From the NCBI GenBank assembly GCA_964348665.1, contig CAYGDP010000006.1, positions 62,001 to 126,000 on the forward strand: a DNA stretch of 64,000 nt, written 5' to 3'. The notes under the pieces are model-generated. The model made no database searches. It worked only from the letters and a program-made list of their open reading frames with translations, and was not told the origin of the DNA. This document shows, piece after piece, positions 15,413 through 24,483 of this stretch. Source of the DNA: CAYGDP01 sp964348665 (GTDB taxonomy: Bacteria; Verrucomicrobiota; Verrucomicrobiia; Palsa-1439; CAYGDP01). Both the position numbers and the translations under genes were made by a program. Every line of letters starts with the position of its first letter. Positions within the stretch are counted from its first letter, which is position 1.

Positions 15413-17595
15413 AAGCGTCAAGTCTCGAACTTCGAGCTCCAAGAATAAAGCGTGGAAGTTTTGTTTTCAAAACTTGGTGCTTGGTGTTTCTCTGGAGTTT
15501 GGGGTTTGGGATTTGGGATTTCTCGACCGCTTGCGCGGACGAGCCGTTCGTCCGTGTTCATCGCCCCGACGCCAACACCGTCGAATTGCACGTCGCGGTG
15601 CGCCGGTACGAATCAACCGAGAAAGGCAAACCGACCATAGTACTGGTCGGCGTTTCGCACATCGGCGAGGCTGACTATTACAAAAAGCTACAAGTGATTC
15701 TCGACGCACAGGCACTCGTGTTGTTTGAGGGAGTTGGCGGGGCAGAAAGACCAAAGTCCACGACCGAGGCAAAAGAATCCCGGTCGGGTGACTTGCAAAG
15801 CGACATCGCGCGGGCGTTAGGGTTGGCATTTCAACTGGAGGAGATTGATTATCAACGCAACCATTTCCGCAACAGCGATCTCTCGCCGCAGCAGATCCGT
15901 GATTTGCTGGCGGCCGAGGACAAAAAAGATTCGTCGAACGGTCCGAAGGCCGAGGCGCAATTCGACACGCTCATTACCGCGCTCCAGGGAAACTCCGTAT
16001 TGAATTGGCTGGTGAACTTTGCGCTCGGGTTCGTGCGCTCCAATCCGACGCTGCAGGCGACGTTCAAACTCACTCTCATCGAAACTCTTGGGCAATCGGG
16101 CGGTGATGTGACCAAAATGCAGCGGCTCGCGCCGCAGATGGAAAAACTGCTGCGCGTTCTCGTGGAGAAACGGAACGAAGCAGTCTGGCGCGATCTGATC
16201 GCCGAGTTGCAGAAGCCGAATGCGGCAAAATCCATCGCGCTCTTTTACGGTGCGGGTCACATGCCGGATCTCGACCGACGCCTTCGTCGCGACCTGCGGT
16301 ACACTCTCGCGGAAGAAAAATGGCTGACTGCTTTCGCCGTGGACGGAGCGAAAGCGGGACTGCGCCCCGCCGATATCGAGACGATTCGCAAGACTGTCGA
16401 GCGACAACTCGGTGCGGCGGGTTTGACACCGGTGGCTGCCGCGCCGCCCACGCTCCGAGTCGCGCCGCCATCGCCGGAGATGGTCAAAACTTTCCAGCTA
16501 TCGCCGTTCTATAAAAAGCACTGCGACGCGGGAGGCATCCCGGTTGTCTCGTCGGAGAAAGTATCCGACTATGCCTTGAAAGAAGCGGCGTTTCTCATCA
16601 ACACGATGATCGGCAAACGCGACGATCTTCGCGCGGCAATCATCAAGAACCGGGTGCGCTTCGCGGTGATGGCGGTGGGCGAGATGACGACGGACATACC
16701 CGAGCACAACGATCTGAAACCAAAACAATACTGGGACAATCGCGCCCGGGGACTGGGAGCATCGCGCGAACGTCCTGCGGTAAGTTGCGGTGAGGAAAAC
16801 CTGCTTGGATACGAGGGAGACCCGTACAAGACCGAGAATATTTTAATCCATGAATTTGGTCACGTGATTGAAGAGATGGGGTTGAGTGTGGTGGATCCGG
16901 CTTTTGTCCGGCGGTTGCAGCAGACATTTGACCGCGCGATGGCGGCTGGATTGTGGAAGGGAAAATATGCGTCGAGCAATTCGCACGAATACTGGGCAGA
17001 GGGCGTGCAATCCTGGTTCGATACGAATCGAGAGAATGACCACGACCACAATCATGTCGATACCCGCGAAGAACTGAAGGAATATGACGCGGGACTGGCA
17101 AAACTTTGCGAGGAAGTCTTCGGCAACGACGCATGGCGATATCAATCGCCGGCCGCGCGCAAAACATCGGCGCACCTAGAAGGCTATGACCCTACACAAT
17201 CTCCGCGGTTCTCCTGGCCAAAAGAATTGCGCGATTGGTACAAGGCGTACCAAGCCGCCGAGCGCGGGGATCCACTCCCCAAAAATCTCGCCGACTGGTC
17301 GGAACTGAAATCGTTGCCTACGGAAACACCTGCCACATTGCGCTCGGAAAAATCGAACCAAACGACAAGTATTCTCTTTGTCAACACAACGGCGCGCGCA
17401 ATGAAGCTATTCTGGATCGACGAGCGCGGTGCGCGCAAGCCGTACCAGAGTATTCGCGCGGATGGGTCGGACTGGATGGATACTTTTGTCGGGCATGTGT
17501 TTCTCGTCACCGACCCCGACGGCAAACCGCTCGGTGCATTCCGCGCGGAGAAACCAACCGGTCGGGCGATGATATCCAATGGCAAACGCCCTTGA
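15409..17595 (+). CDS. Exported TraB/GumN-like + HExxH metallopeptidase + VHL beta-domain-like fusion
   Basis: 728 residues from the ATG at 15409 (ATGA overlap). A repeat-derived signal peptide (about 17-43) ends before ACADEPF. Residues about 75-330 resemble the TraB/PrgY/GumN family: IVLVGVSHIGEADYYKKL, ALVLFEGVGG, and later IALFYGAGHMPDLDRRLRR. Residues about 365-600 hold a zinc peptidase with H481-E-F-G-H485 in ILIHEFGHVIEEMG and a downstream HEYWAEGVQSWFD helix that could supply the third ligand. Residues 644-712 align with the human VHL beta-domain (LRSEKS, SILFVNTTARAMKLFWIDER, KPYQSI, DTFVGHVFLVTD). I know of no described protein with this arrangement. The stop overlaps the putA start by 17 nt. 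Confidence 0.78.
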   Translation: MKASSLELRAPRIKRGSFVFKTWCLVFLWSLGFGIWDFSTACADEPFVRVHRPDANTVELHVAVRRYESTEKGKPTIVLVGVSHIGEADYYKKLQVILDAQALVLFEGVGGAERPKSTTEAKESRSGDLQSDIARALGLAFQLEEIDYQRNHFRNSDLSPQQIRDLLAAEDKKDSSNGPKAEAQFDTLITALQGNSVLNWLVNFALGFVRSNPTLQATFKLTLIETLGQSGGDVTKMQRLAPQMEKLLRVLVEKRNEAVWRDLIAELQKPNAAKSIALFYGAGHMPDLDRRLRRDLRYTLAEEKWLTAFAVDGAKAGLRPADIETIRKTVERQLGAAGLTPVAAAPPTLRVAPPSPEMVKTFQLSPFYKKHCDAGGIPVVSSEKVSDYALKEAAFLINTMIGKRDDLRAAIIKNRVRFAVMAVGEMTTDIPEHNDLKPKQYWDNRARGLGASRERPAVSCGEENLLGYEGDPYKTENILIHEFGHVIEEMGLSVVDPAFVRRLQQTFDRAMAAGLWKGKYASSNSHEYWAEGVQSWFDTNRENDHDHNHVDTREELKEYDAGLAKLCEEVFGNDAWRYQSPAARKTSAHLEGYDPTQSPRFSWPKELRDWYKAYQAAERGDPLPKNLADWSELKSLPTETPATLRSEKSNQTTSILFVNTTARAMKLFWIDERGARKPYQSIRADGSDWMDTFVGHVFLVTDPDGKPLGAFRAEKPTGRAMISNGKRP
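15421..15525 (+). repeat. Dispersed TTTGG repeat copy 5 (signal-peptide-coding)
   Basis: Short left arm with CTTCGAGCTCCAAG, then GGTGCTTGGTGTTTCTCTGG and GGGGTTTGGGATTTGGG encoding the signal-peptide core. Confidence 0.78.
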
Positions 17596-20500
17596 AACGC
17601 TCCTGGCGGATTTTCGAGCCGACCCGAAATCGTCGCAGCCGCCGCTCGTGCAGAAGGCGGTATATCTCGCAGCAAGATTGCAACGTCGCGCCGCCGAACT
17701 CCAAACCCCGCAGGAAAAGCGCCAGCAGGCGGAACTCGATCGAATGCTGCAGAATCCGCGCGATAAAACCACGATGGTCGAGATGACCGACCAGGCGTTC
17801 CGGTCTCACACCGCCAAGCGATCGGTGGAGCAATTCATTCACATCCTCGATGTGCAAGGCGTCCCGCGTTTTTTCAGCCCGCTCGACCGCGCCTTGCTCA
17901 AGGGCTTTCAAAGTTTCGGTGGGTATCTCCCGGACGTTGCCGCGCCACTGGTGAAAGAACGGATGCACAAGGAAACGGCCAACGTTATTCTGCCTGCCGA
18001 ACACGACCTTCTCGCCGAATATCTCGTCAAACGCCGCGAGCAGGGCATTCGCATGAACGTCAATTTTCTCGGGGAAGCGATTTTGAGCGAACCCGATGCC
18101 GCCCGTCGCCTCGATCAATATCTGGAAGCGCTGCAGATCCCTGAAACCGAGGTGTTTTCCGTAAAGATTTCCACGCTTTACTCACAAATCTCTTCGCTGG
18201 CGCGCGATCATACCATCTCCGTGCTTTGTGACCGTCTCGAACGCCTTTATCGCAGCGCTGCGCGCATGACGTTTCGCCGCGCCGATGGAACAACTGTGCC
18301 GAAGTTTATCTATCTCGACATGGAAGAATATCGCGATCTTGCGCTGACCTGTGAAGCGTTCATGCGCACGCTCGACCGCCGCGGACTGGAATCGGTGCGC
18401 GCGGGTATTGCGTTGCAGGCCTACATTCCCGACTCCGCGCGGTGGCAACGCGCGCTGAACGACTGGGCACGTCGGCGCGCTGCCGCGGACGGCGCCCCGA
18501 TTACAATCCGCGTCGTAAAAGGCGCCAACATGGAATCCGAGCGTGTCGAAGCCTCACTGCGCGGCTGGCCGCAAGCGCCATTCCAGACGAAGCTCGACAC
18601 GGATGCAAACTACAAGCGAATGCTGCTGGAGGGGTTCCGCCCCGAAAACCTCGTTGCGGTCCGTCTCGGCATCGCGTCTCACAATCTCTTCGATGTATCC
18701 TATGGACTCGCGCTTGCCGCTGATCACAACGCGCTTGACCACGTCCAGTTCGAGATGCTCGAAGGAATGGCGAACCATCAGCGTCGGGCGCTCTTCGAGC
18801 AAGTCCACAATCTCCTGCTCTACGCGCCTGTTTGTGGTCGCGAAGATTTTCTCTACGCCATCGGCTACCTCATTCGGCGGCTCGACGAAAACACCGGCCC
18901 CGACAATTTTCTCCGCCACGCTTTTCGCCTTGAAGTCGACAGTGACGACTGGCGCCAGCTCGAACGCGGTTTCGTTGAGTCCTGCGAGAGAGCGAAAAAT
19001 GTGAGCGACGCGCCGCGGCGAACGCAAAACCGCAACCAACCGCTAGCGCAACGGAATCCCGTCAAAAGCAGCTGGCAACAGTTCGTCAACGAACCCGACA
19101 CCGATTTTGCGTTGCCGCAAAACGTCGAGTGGGCAGAACAAATTATCGCCAAATGGCAACCGCTTTGCGACGCCCGCGCGTCTGAAATCCCGCTCGTGAT
19201 CGCGGGCGAAGAAATCTTTGAGAAAGGCAACGTCCGTAATTGTCTCGACCCGTCGCGACCGGGTGTTGTCGTCGGTCGTTATCGTGTGGCCAGCGAAGAG
19301 GATGTTGCCCGCGCGGTGGCATGCGCCGCTGCCGACCCGGACGGCTGGCGCGTGCGATCACAGTCCGAGCGCGGATCGATTCTGCGGCGTGTGGCACAGG
19401 AGCTTCGTGGAGCGCGCGGAGACTTGATGGGATCGGCGTTGGCGAATGGCGGCAAGATTTTAACGGAGTCCGACCCGGAAGTGAGCGAGGCGGTGGATTT
19501 CGTGGAGTTTTACGCCGATACCGCCCGATTTTTCAACGAGTTGCCAACGTTGAAATCCAGGGGAGTCGGCGTGGTAGTTGTTGTGTCGCCGTGGAATTTC
19601 CCGATTGCGATTCCCTGCGGAGGCGTGGCGGCGGCATTGGCGGCGGGGAACACGGTGATTCTGAAGCCGGCGTCGGATACGGTGCTGGTTGCGCATGAAT
19701 TTTGTAAATGTTTCTGGCGCGCCGGAGTTCCGAAATCGGCACTGCAATTCGCGCCTTGCACCGGCAACTCCGTTGCCAGCCAGATGATTCGCGATCCGCG
19801 CGTGAATACCGTTATTCTCACGGGTGGCACGGCGACGGCGTTGACAATGTTGCGTGGCAAACCCGACCTGCCGCTTTGCGCCGAGACGGGAGGCAAGAAT
19901 GCGACCATTGTGACGGCGATGAGCGACCGGGACCAAGCCATCAAGCACGTGCTCCATTCGGCGTTCAGCCATAGCGGACAAAAATGCTCGGCAACGTCGC
20001 TATTGCTGCTGGAAGGGGAGGTGTACGACGACGCTGGGTTTCGACAAACACTTTGCGAGGCGATCGAGAGTTTGCGCATCGGTTCGGCATGGGATTTGCG
20101 GACTCGAATGGGGCCGTTGATTCGTCCGCCGAGCGGCGATCTGGAAACGGCGCTGCAAACGCTCGAAGCGGGTGAGTCGTGGGCTGTTATGCCGCGGCGG
20201 GACGACACGAATCCTAACCTTTGGTCGCCGGGCGTGAAGTGGGGCGTGCAACCCGGCGGCTACACGCATCTGACGGAATTTTTTGGACCTGTGCTTGGCG
20301 TGATGCGGTTTGAAAAGCTCCATCAGGCGATTGCGCTGGTGAATCAAACGGGGTATGGGTTGACGAGCGGGCTGGAGAGTCTTGATGATCGAGAGCAAGA
20401 GGAATGGAAAGCGGGGATTCGCGCGGGCAATTTATATATCAACCGGACAACGGTTGGCGCCGTGGTGTTGCGGCAACCGTTTGGAGGGATGGGCAAGAGC

Positions 20501-21202
20501 GTGTTTGGCGTGGGATTGAAAGCGGGTGGGCCAAATTACGTTGTCCAATTGATGAATTTCGAGGAAACAGGCACTCCGTCAGGTGACGAAGTGAGCGACC
20601 CATTGCTGGCGGAGTTGTGCGCGCGATTGCGCGAGCAAAACGAAGGTCGTCTGGTTGCCGCGATAGCGAGTTACGATCGTAATTGCCGCGAGGAATTTGG
20701 CGTTGAGCACGATCACTTTCGACTTGTTGGACAAGATAACATTCGCCGTTACCGGCCAATCGGATCAGTGCGCGTGCGGGTGCATTTGGAGGATTCGCTT
20801 TTCGAAATTATTGCGCGTGTCTGCGCCGCGAAGGTCACGCGCAATCGCGTGGTGGTGAGCGTTCCACCCCGTACCGAATCCTCGGCGTTATCGCTCTTGC
20901 ACAAATTCACGGAGCATTGGGCAGCGGCGATTGAGTTTGTGGAAGAAAGCGACGGGGAACTGGCTGTTGCAATTCGGGGTGGGCAAACGGACCGAGTGCG
21001 ATACGCCGCGCGGGATCGAGTGCCGAAGGTGGTATGGGAAGCGTCGGCTGAAACGGGCATTTTTGTGGCGACCGCGCCAGTGCTGGCGGAGGGGCGCGTC
21101 GAACTGCTTTGGTATGCGCGCGAGCAGAGCATCAGCAACGACTATCATCGCTACGGAAACCTTGGCGGTCGCGCCGGCGAACCTCGATCGGAGGTGTTAT
21201 GA
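17579..21202 (+). CDS. putA: Bifunctional proline dehydrogenase / L-glutamate-gamma-semialdehyde dehydrogenase
   Basis: 1,207 residues. Oxidises proline to pyrroline-5-carboxylate (FAD) and then to glutamate (NAD). Residues about 50-450 are the PRODH barrel: VNFLGEAILS, GIALQAYIPDS, RVVKGANMESER and an MLEGMANHQRR segment; no DNA-binding domain is visible at the N-terminus, unlike E. coli PutA. Residues about 500-1010 are the aldehyde dehydrogenase: VVVVSPWNFPIAIP, catalytic E769 in CAETGGKNA and C803 in HSGQKCSATS, and ESLDDREQEEW. About 190 C-terminal residues form an ALDH-superfamily-like extension. It overlaps the metallopeptidase/VHL gene by 17 nt and the next gene by 4 nt. Confidence 0.93.
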   Translation: MANALETLLADFRADPKSSQPPLVQKAVYLAARLQRRAAELQTPQEKRQQAELDRMLQNPRDKTTMVEMTDQAFRSHTAKRSVEQFIHILDVQGVPRFFSPLDRALLKGFQSFGGYLPDVAAPLVKERMHKETANVILPAEHDLLAEYLVKRREQGIRMNVNFLGEAILSEPDAARRLDQYLEALQIPETEVFSVKISTLYSQISSLARDHTISVLCDRLERLYRSAARMTFRRADGTTVPKFIYLDMEEYRDLALTCEAFMRTLDRRGLESVRAGIALQAYIPDSARWQRALNDWARRRAAADGAPITIRVVKGANMESERVEASLRGWPQAPFQTKLDTDANYKRMLLEGFRPENLVAVRLGIASHNLFDVSYGLALAADHNALDHVQFEMLEGMANHQRRALFEQVHNLLLYAPVCGREDFLYAIGYLIRRLDENTGPDNFLRHAFRLEVDSDDWRQLERGFVESCERAKNVSDAPRRTQNRNQPLAQRNPVKSSWQQFVNEPDTDFALPQNVEWAEQIIAKWQPLCDARASEIPLVIAGEEIFEKGNVRNCLDPSRPGVVVGRYRVASEEDVARAVACAAADPDGWRVRSQSERGSILRRVAQELRGARGDLMGSALANGGKILTESDPEVSEAVDFVEFYADTARFFNELPTLKSRGVGVVVVVSPWNFPIAIPCGGVAAALAAGNTVILKPASDTVLVAHEFCKCFWRAGVPKSALQFAPCTGNSVASQMIRDPRVNTVILTGGTATALTMLRGKPDLPLCAETGGKNATIVTAMSDRDQAIKHVLHSAFSHSGQKCSATSLLLLEGEVYDDAGFRQTLCEAIESLRIGSAWDLRTRMGPLIRPPSGDLETALQTLEAGESWAVMPRRDDTNPNLWSPGVKWGVQPGGYTHLTEFFGPVLGVMRFEKLHQAIALVNQTGYGLTSGLESLDDREQEEWKAGIRAGNLYINRTTVGAVVLRQPFGGMGKSVFGVGLKAGGPNYVVQLMNFEETGTPSGDEVSDPLLAELCARLREQNEGRLVAAIASYDRNCREEFGVEHDHFRLVGQDNIRRYRPIGSVRVRVHLEDSLFEIIARVCAAKVTRNRVVVSVPPRTESSALSLLHKFTEHWAAAIEFVEESDGELAVAIRGGQTDRVRYAARDRVPKVVWEASAETGIFVATAPVLAEGRVELLWYAREQSISNDYHRYGNLGGRAGEPRSEVL

Positions 21203-22062
21203 CAATATCTCGCTGTCAACGGATCGGAGTCTCGACATATTCGTTCTGGCATTTTCGCGGGCCGCCTGTGGACGTGACCGATTGCATTGAGCGGGCAGCG
21301 GAGATGGGATTCGACGGGGTCGAGGTGTTGCACCGTCAGATGGCGAGCGAAGACAATTCCTACTTGCAGGATATCAAACGGCGTGCATTCGTGAACGGCC
21401 TGGATTTGATGGGATTTTCCATTCATCAGGGATTTGTGTCGCCGGATCCCGCCAAGCGGAGCGAGAACATTGCGCACACGCTCCGGTGCATCGAGTTGGC
21501 CTATCGGATGGGTATTCCTACACTTCGGCTCAACACAGGCCGCTGGGGGACCGTCCAATCGTTCGACGACTTGATGGCGGCGCGCGGCATTGAACCGGCT
21601 CTGGACGGATACACCGATGAAGATTCGTTTGAATGGGTGATTGACGCGATTGAAAAGTTATTGCCGCGGGCGCAGGAATGCGGGGTTACGCTGGCGCTGG
21701 AGAATCACTGGGGAGTTGGCAGAACAGCGGACGGTTGTTTGCGGATTCACGATTCCATCCAATCACCCTGGCTCAAGCTGTTGGTGGATACCGGAAATTT
21801 TCTTGACGACACCTATACTCAAATTGAGCGTTGCGCTCCATACGCCGTTGCCATTCACGCCAAGACCTATTGCGGTGAAGGGGAATGGTACACACTCGAC
21901 CTCGACTATGACCGCATCGCAGCGATCCTGCGGCGCACAGGTTTTCCGGGGTACGTTTCACTGGAGATGGAAGGCAAGGAAGATCCAGCGACGGCAGTTC
22001 CCAAAAGTCTGGCGTTATTGCGTGATGCGTTTGGAAGGGAGACTTCGACGCTGGCAAAGTAA
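21199..22062 (+). CDS. Sugar phosphate isomerase/epimerase (xylose-isomerase-like TIM barrel)
   Basis: 287 residues; ATG at 21199 overlapping the putA stop. AP-endonuclease-2/xylose isomerase-like barrel: MGFDGVEVLHRQM, YRMGIPTLRLNTG, the metal-ligand strand VTLALENHWG, LLVDTGNFLDDTY, AIHAKTYCGEGEW, and YVSLEMEGKED. Glu, Asp, His and Glu ligands are in the expected strands. Substrate unknown; members act on inositol, tagaturonate and related sugars. Co-transcription with putA is inferred from the overlap. Confidence 0.85.
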   Translation: MTISRCQRIGVSTYSFWHFRGPPVDVTDCIERAAEMGFDGVEVLHRQMASEDNSYLQDIKRRAFVNGLDLMGFSIHQGFVSPDPAKRSENIAHTLRCIELAYRMGIPTLRLNTGRWGTVQSFDDLMAARGIEPALDGYTDEDSFEWVIDAIEKLLPRAQECGVTLALENHWGVGRTADGCLRIHDSIQSPWLKLLVDTGNFLDDTYTQIERCAPYAVAIHAKTYCGEGEWYTLDLDYDRIAAILRRTGFPGYVSLEMEGKEDPATAVPKSLALLRDAFGRETSTLAK

Positions 22063-22122
22063 TTTGCGCTTTTTGCTTGTGTCGGACTTGCATTACGGCC
22101 AAATCGCGCGTAGATACGCCCC

Positions 22123-22983
22123 ATGATTCCTTGTCTGAACGCAGTTACCACGGGCGGGACGCCGAGTTTTGAGGCATTCTTGGACGCGGCCGCAGCCAAC
22201 GGGTATGGTGGGGTGGAATATTCCGCCGAGCCTATTTCCCGGCTCATCCTGGAAAAAAGCGCGCAAGCCGCCCAAGATCTGCTTGCGACCAAACGTGCCA
22301 AGCTCGGTGTGTTCAGTTTGCCGGTGGATTTCCGCACCACGGAAGAGAATTTTCGCAAGAGCGTTCCGGTCTTGAAAGACCACGCGGCGGCGGCGGCAAC
22401 GGTAGGATGCACCCGTTGTGTTACATGGCTCAATCCGTCCTTGGACGATGATCCCGTCGCGTTTGCGTTTCGCGCCACAAGACGGCTGCGGGAGTGCGCA
22501 AAGATGTTGCGTGATCAGGACATCAATTTCGGGTTGGAATGGGTCGGAACCCCTTCTCTCCGAGTCAGGCCGGATGGCACGAGGGCGCGGAAACATGATT
22601 TTATCTATACCTTGCCGCAGGCACTTGAATTCATCGAAGCGATCGGCGAACCGAATGTTGGGTTGCTGGTGGATAGCTGGCATTGGTACACTGCGCGGCA
22701 TACGGTCGAGGATTTACAGAAACTCCCGCGCGAGAAAATAATTCATGTCCACGTCAACGACGCACCCAACAAACCGATCGAGGAACAACTGGACAACCAG
22801 CGTTTGCTGCCGGGCGAGAGCGGCGTGATTGATCTCGTTGGATTTTTGGGCGCGATCAAAGCCAAAGGCTACCACGGATTTATTGCCGTCGAAACGTTCA
22901 GCGAAACCGTGCCGAAACTTGGATTGATGAGAGCTGCCAAGGCAGCCAAGCAAGCGCTCGACGCGATATTAAAGAGGCTGTGA
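22123..22983 (+). CDS. Second sugar phosphate isomerase/epimerase-like protein
   Basis: 286 residues, 60 bp after the preceding paralogue and only distantly similar to it. Same TIM-barrel motifs: GYGGVEYSAEP, NFGLEWVGTPS, NVGLLVDSWHWYTA, IHVHVNDAPN and GFIAVETFSE, giving the Glu/Asp/His/Glu metal set. The HWY after LVDSW is typical of hydroxypyruvate-isomerase or inosose-dehydratase-like members. Likely last gene of the block: the 167 bp downstream hold only a decayed repeat copy. Confidence 0.85.
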   Translation: MIPCLNAVTTGGTPSFEAFLDAAAANGYGGVEYSAEPISRLILEKSAQAAQDLLATKRAKLGVFSLPVDFRTTEENFRKSVPVLKDHAAAAATVGCTRCVTWLNPSLDDDPVAFAFRATRRLRECAKMLRDQDINFGLEWVGTPSLRVRPDGTRARKHDFIYTLPQALEFIEAIGEPNVGLLVDSWHWYTARHTVEDLQKLPREKIIHVHVNDAPNKPIEEQLDNQRLLPGESGVIDLVGFLGAIKAKGYHGFIAVETFSETVPKLGLMRAAKAAKQALDAILKRL

Positions 22984-23042
22984 GGCGAGCCATTCTCGTC
23001 TCGAAACAGCAAACCCGATCATTCATTCAAAGGGGTAATATG

Positions 23043-23150
23043 AGCTTGGGTCAAAGTGATCCCAAGCTTCAAAACCAAAACCCAACGATCGTATATACCT
23101 AGGGAAGGAGTTTGGGGTTAAGTCGATTTGGATTTTAAAGCTTGGAATTT
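23043..23150. repeat. Dispersed TTTGG repeat, degenerate intergenic copy
   Basis: Contains CAAGCTTCAAAACCAAAACCC and, beyond a spacer, GGAGTTTGGGGTTAAGTCGATTTGG. This is the two-arm structure outside any coding sequence, between the convergent ends of the isomerase and PurD-like genes. Confidence 0.6.
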
Positions 23151-24464
23151 TCATACCAAATATCCCCAAGTCTGGAGCAGATCGCCGTCGCGCTGCCAGC
23201 GTTCGCCGATGTCCGTGCGGTAGAACATGTTGGGGATGATGATGTTGCGGACGCGGTTGTACGCTTCGCGACGAGCTTCTTCCATCGTCGAACCGCTGCC
23301 CGTGACAACCAGCGCATATCCGCAGTTGCCCGCCAGCCGCCAGTCGCCCTCGACGAGTTTGATGTCGCACGGATGAAGCCCTTCTTTAATTTCCTTGCGG
23401 AAGAGTACGACAGCGTCCTCCGAGTATTTTCGGAAGGCGTCCGGGTCAACAAACGGGAAAGGCGGCACGGCGATCGTAACAGCGATTTGGAACCCGCGTT
23501 TGGTGCGCAACTCGAAGGATTGACCGCGAGCCAGCGCGGCGAGGAACTCACCCCACGGCGAAAGGAGTCCTTCGATTTGCAGGTTGATGGTGGGATATCC
23601 GAAGCGGCTGGTGAATTCGAGCGGGTAGATGCCGCGGGCGTTGACGATGCAATTGATATCGATATAACCAACGTAACCCGTGATGCGTTCCTTGATCTTG
23701 CCAAGCGTTTCGCGGAAGAGTTTGATTTCTCCGCACCAGAACGAGGACGTGCCCATTTCACCGGTGGACGGTCCGATATCGCCATTGAACATTTTCTTGT
23801 GCTCAAAGTTGATGTACGCGGGCAGTACAAAATCGTGTCCGTTGAAAAACGCACCGATGGCAACCTCGACGCCCGTGACGAATTTCTGGACTTGGAAACT
23901 CTTGATCTTCGATGCCCAGCCTTTCTTGTAATGCTCGAGCATCGTCACGACGTCTCGTCCATCTTCTTCCTGTCCGACGAACGAGAGGACTTTATCGTTT
24001 TGCGCTTTCCCGTTGGGTTTGACGACGTACCGATCGGGATTTTTGCGGATAAACTCAATGGCGTCGTCAAACGACTCGAAATCCCAGTTAGGCAGCGTCG
24101 TCATTCCGGCAGCTTTCATTTCTGCCTGGCCGAAATCACGGTCGTCCTCCAGCTTATCCGAGTATTTTGTCCCACCGACAACGGCCCTGCCTTCCTTGCG
24201 CAGCTTTTCGGCTTCGTCACCGAATTCGCAGTCGTCGAAGACGATCACGTCCGCCCAATCTTTCTGCGCCTGCCAATCGTCCACTTTATCGAGAAACCCG
24301 TCCGCTACGTCTTTGTCTGCCTTTGAGAGGATGGCGTAACGAACTGCATGCCCGTCGCGTTTCACCTGCAGCGCGAGGTCATGGATGAGCCCCCAGCGCG
24401 AGACGAAGAGAAACTTTGCGGATTTGTCAGCCGCGGGGTTGCCGGTTGTCTGTCCATTACTCAT
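23151..24464 (-). CDS. Atypical phosphoribosylamine-glycine ligase-like (PurD-like) ATP-grasp enzyme
   Basis: 437 residues from the ATG at 24464 (MSNGQTTGN; an ATG 9 nt upstream is also possible). The ATP-grasp core and C-terminal domain match GAR synthetase: DRYVVKPNGKAQNDKVLSFV, the diagnostic FEHKKMFNGDIGPSTGEMGT, YIDINCIVNARGIYPLEFTS, RFGYPTINLQ and GCG-like ALVVTGSGSTMEEARREAYN. The N-terminal domain lacks the GGREHA motif of housekeeping PurD and reads FLFVSRWGLIHDLALQVKRD; the hinge GGTKYSDKLEDDRDFGQAEM is also unusual. It may be the functional PurD or a relative using another amine. purM lies nearby on the same strand, supporting a purine role. Confidence 0.7.
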   Translation of the reverse strand: MSNGQTTGNPAADKSAKFLFVSRWGLIHDLALQVKRDGHAVRYAILSKADKDVADGFLDKVDDWQAQKDWADVIVFDDCEFGDEAEKLRKEGRAVVGGTKYSDKLEDDRDFGQAEMKAAGMTTLPNWDFESFDDAIEFIRKNPDRYVVKPNGKAQNDKVLSFVGQEEDGRDVVTMLEHYKKGWASKIKSFQVQKFVTGVEVAIGAFFNGHDFVLPAYINFEHKKMFNGDIGPSTGEMGTSSFWCGEIKLFRETLGKIKERITGYVGYIDINCIVNARGIYPLEFTSRFGYPTINLQIEGLLSPWGEFLAALARGQSFELRTKRGFQIAVTIAVPPFPFVDPDAFRKYSEDAVVLFRKEIKEGLHPCDIKLVEGDWRLAGNCGYALVVTGSGSTMEEARREAYNRVRNIIIPNMFYRTDIGERWQRDGDLLQTWGYLV

Positions 24465-24483
24465 TATGGGCATTCGAAAAAGA

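Noticed and set aside
23142..24326. Long plus-strand ORF (394 codons)
   Set aside because: Lies antisense to the PurD-like gene, whose motifs are unmistakable; the plus reading has no family features.
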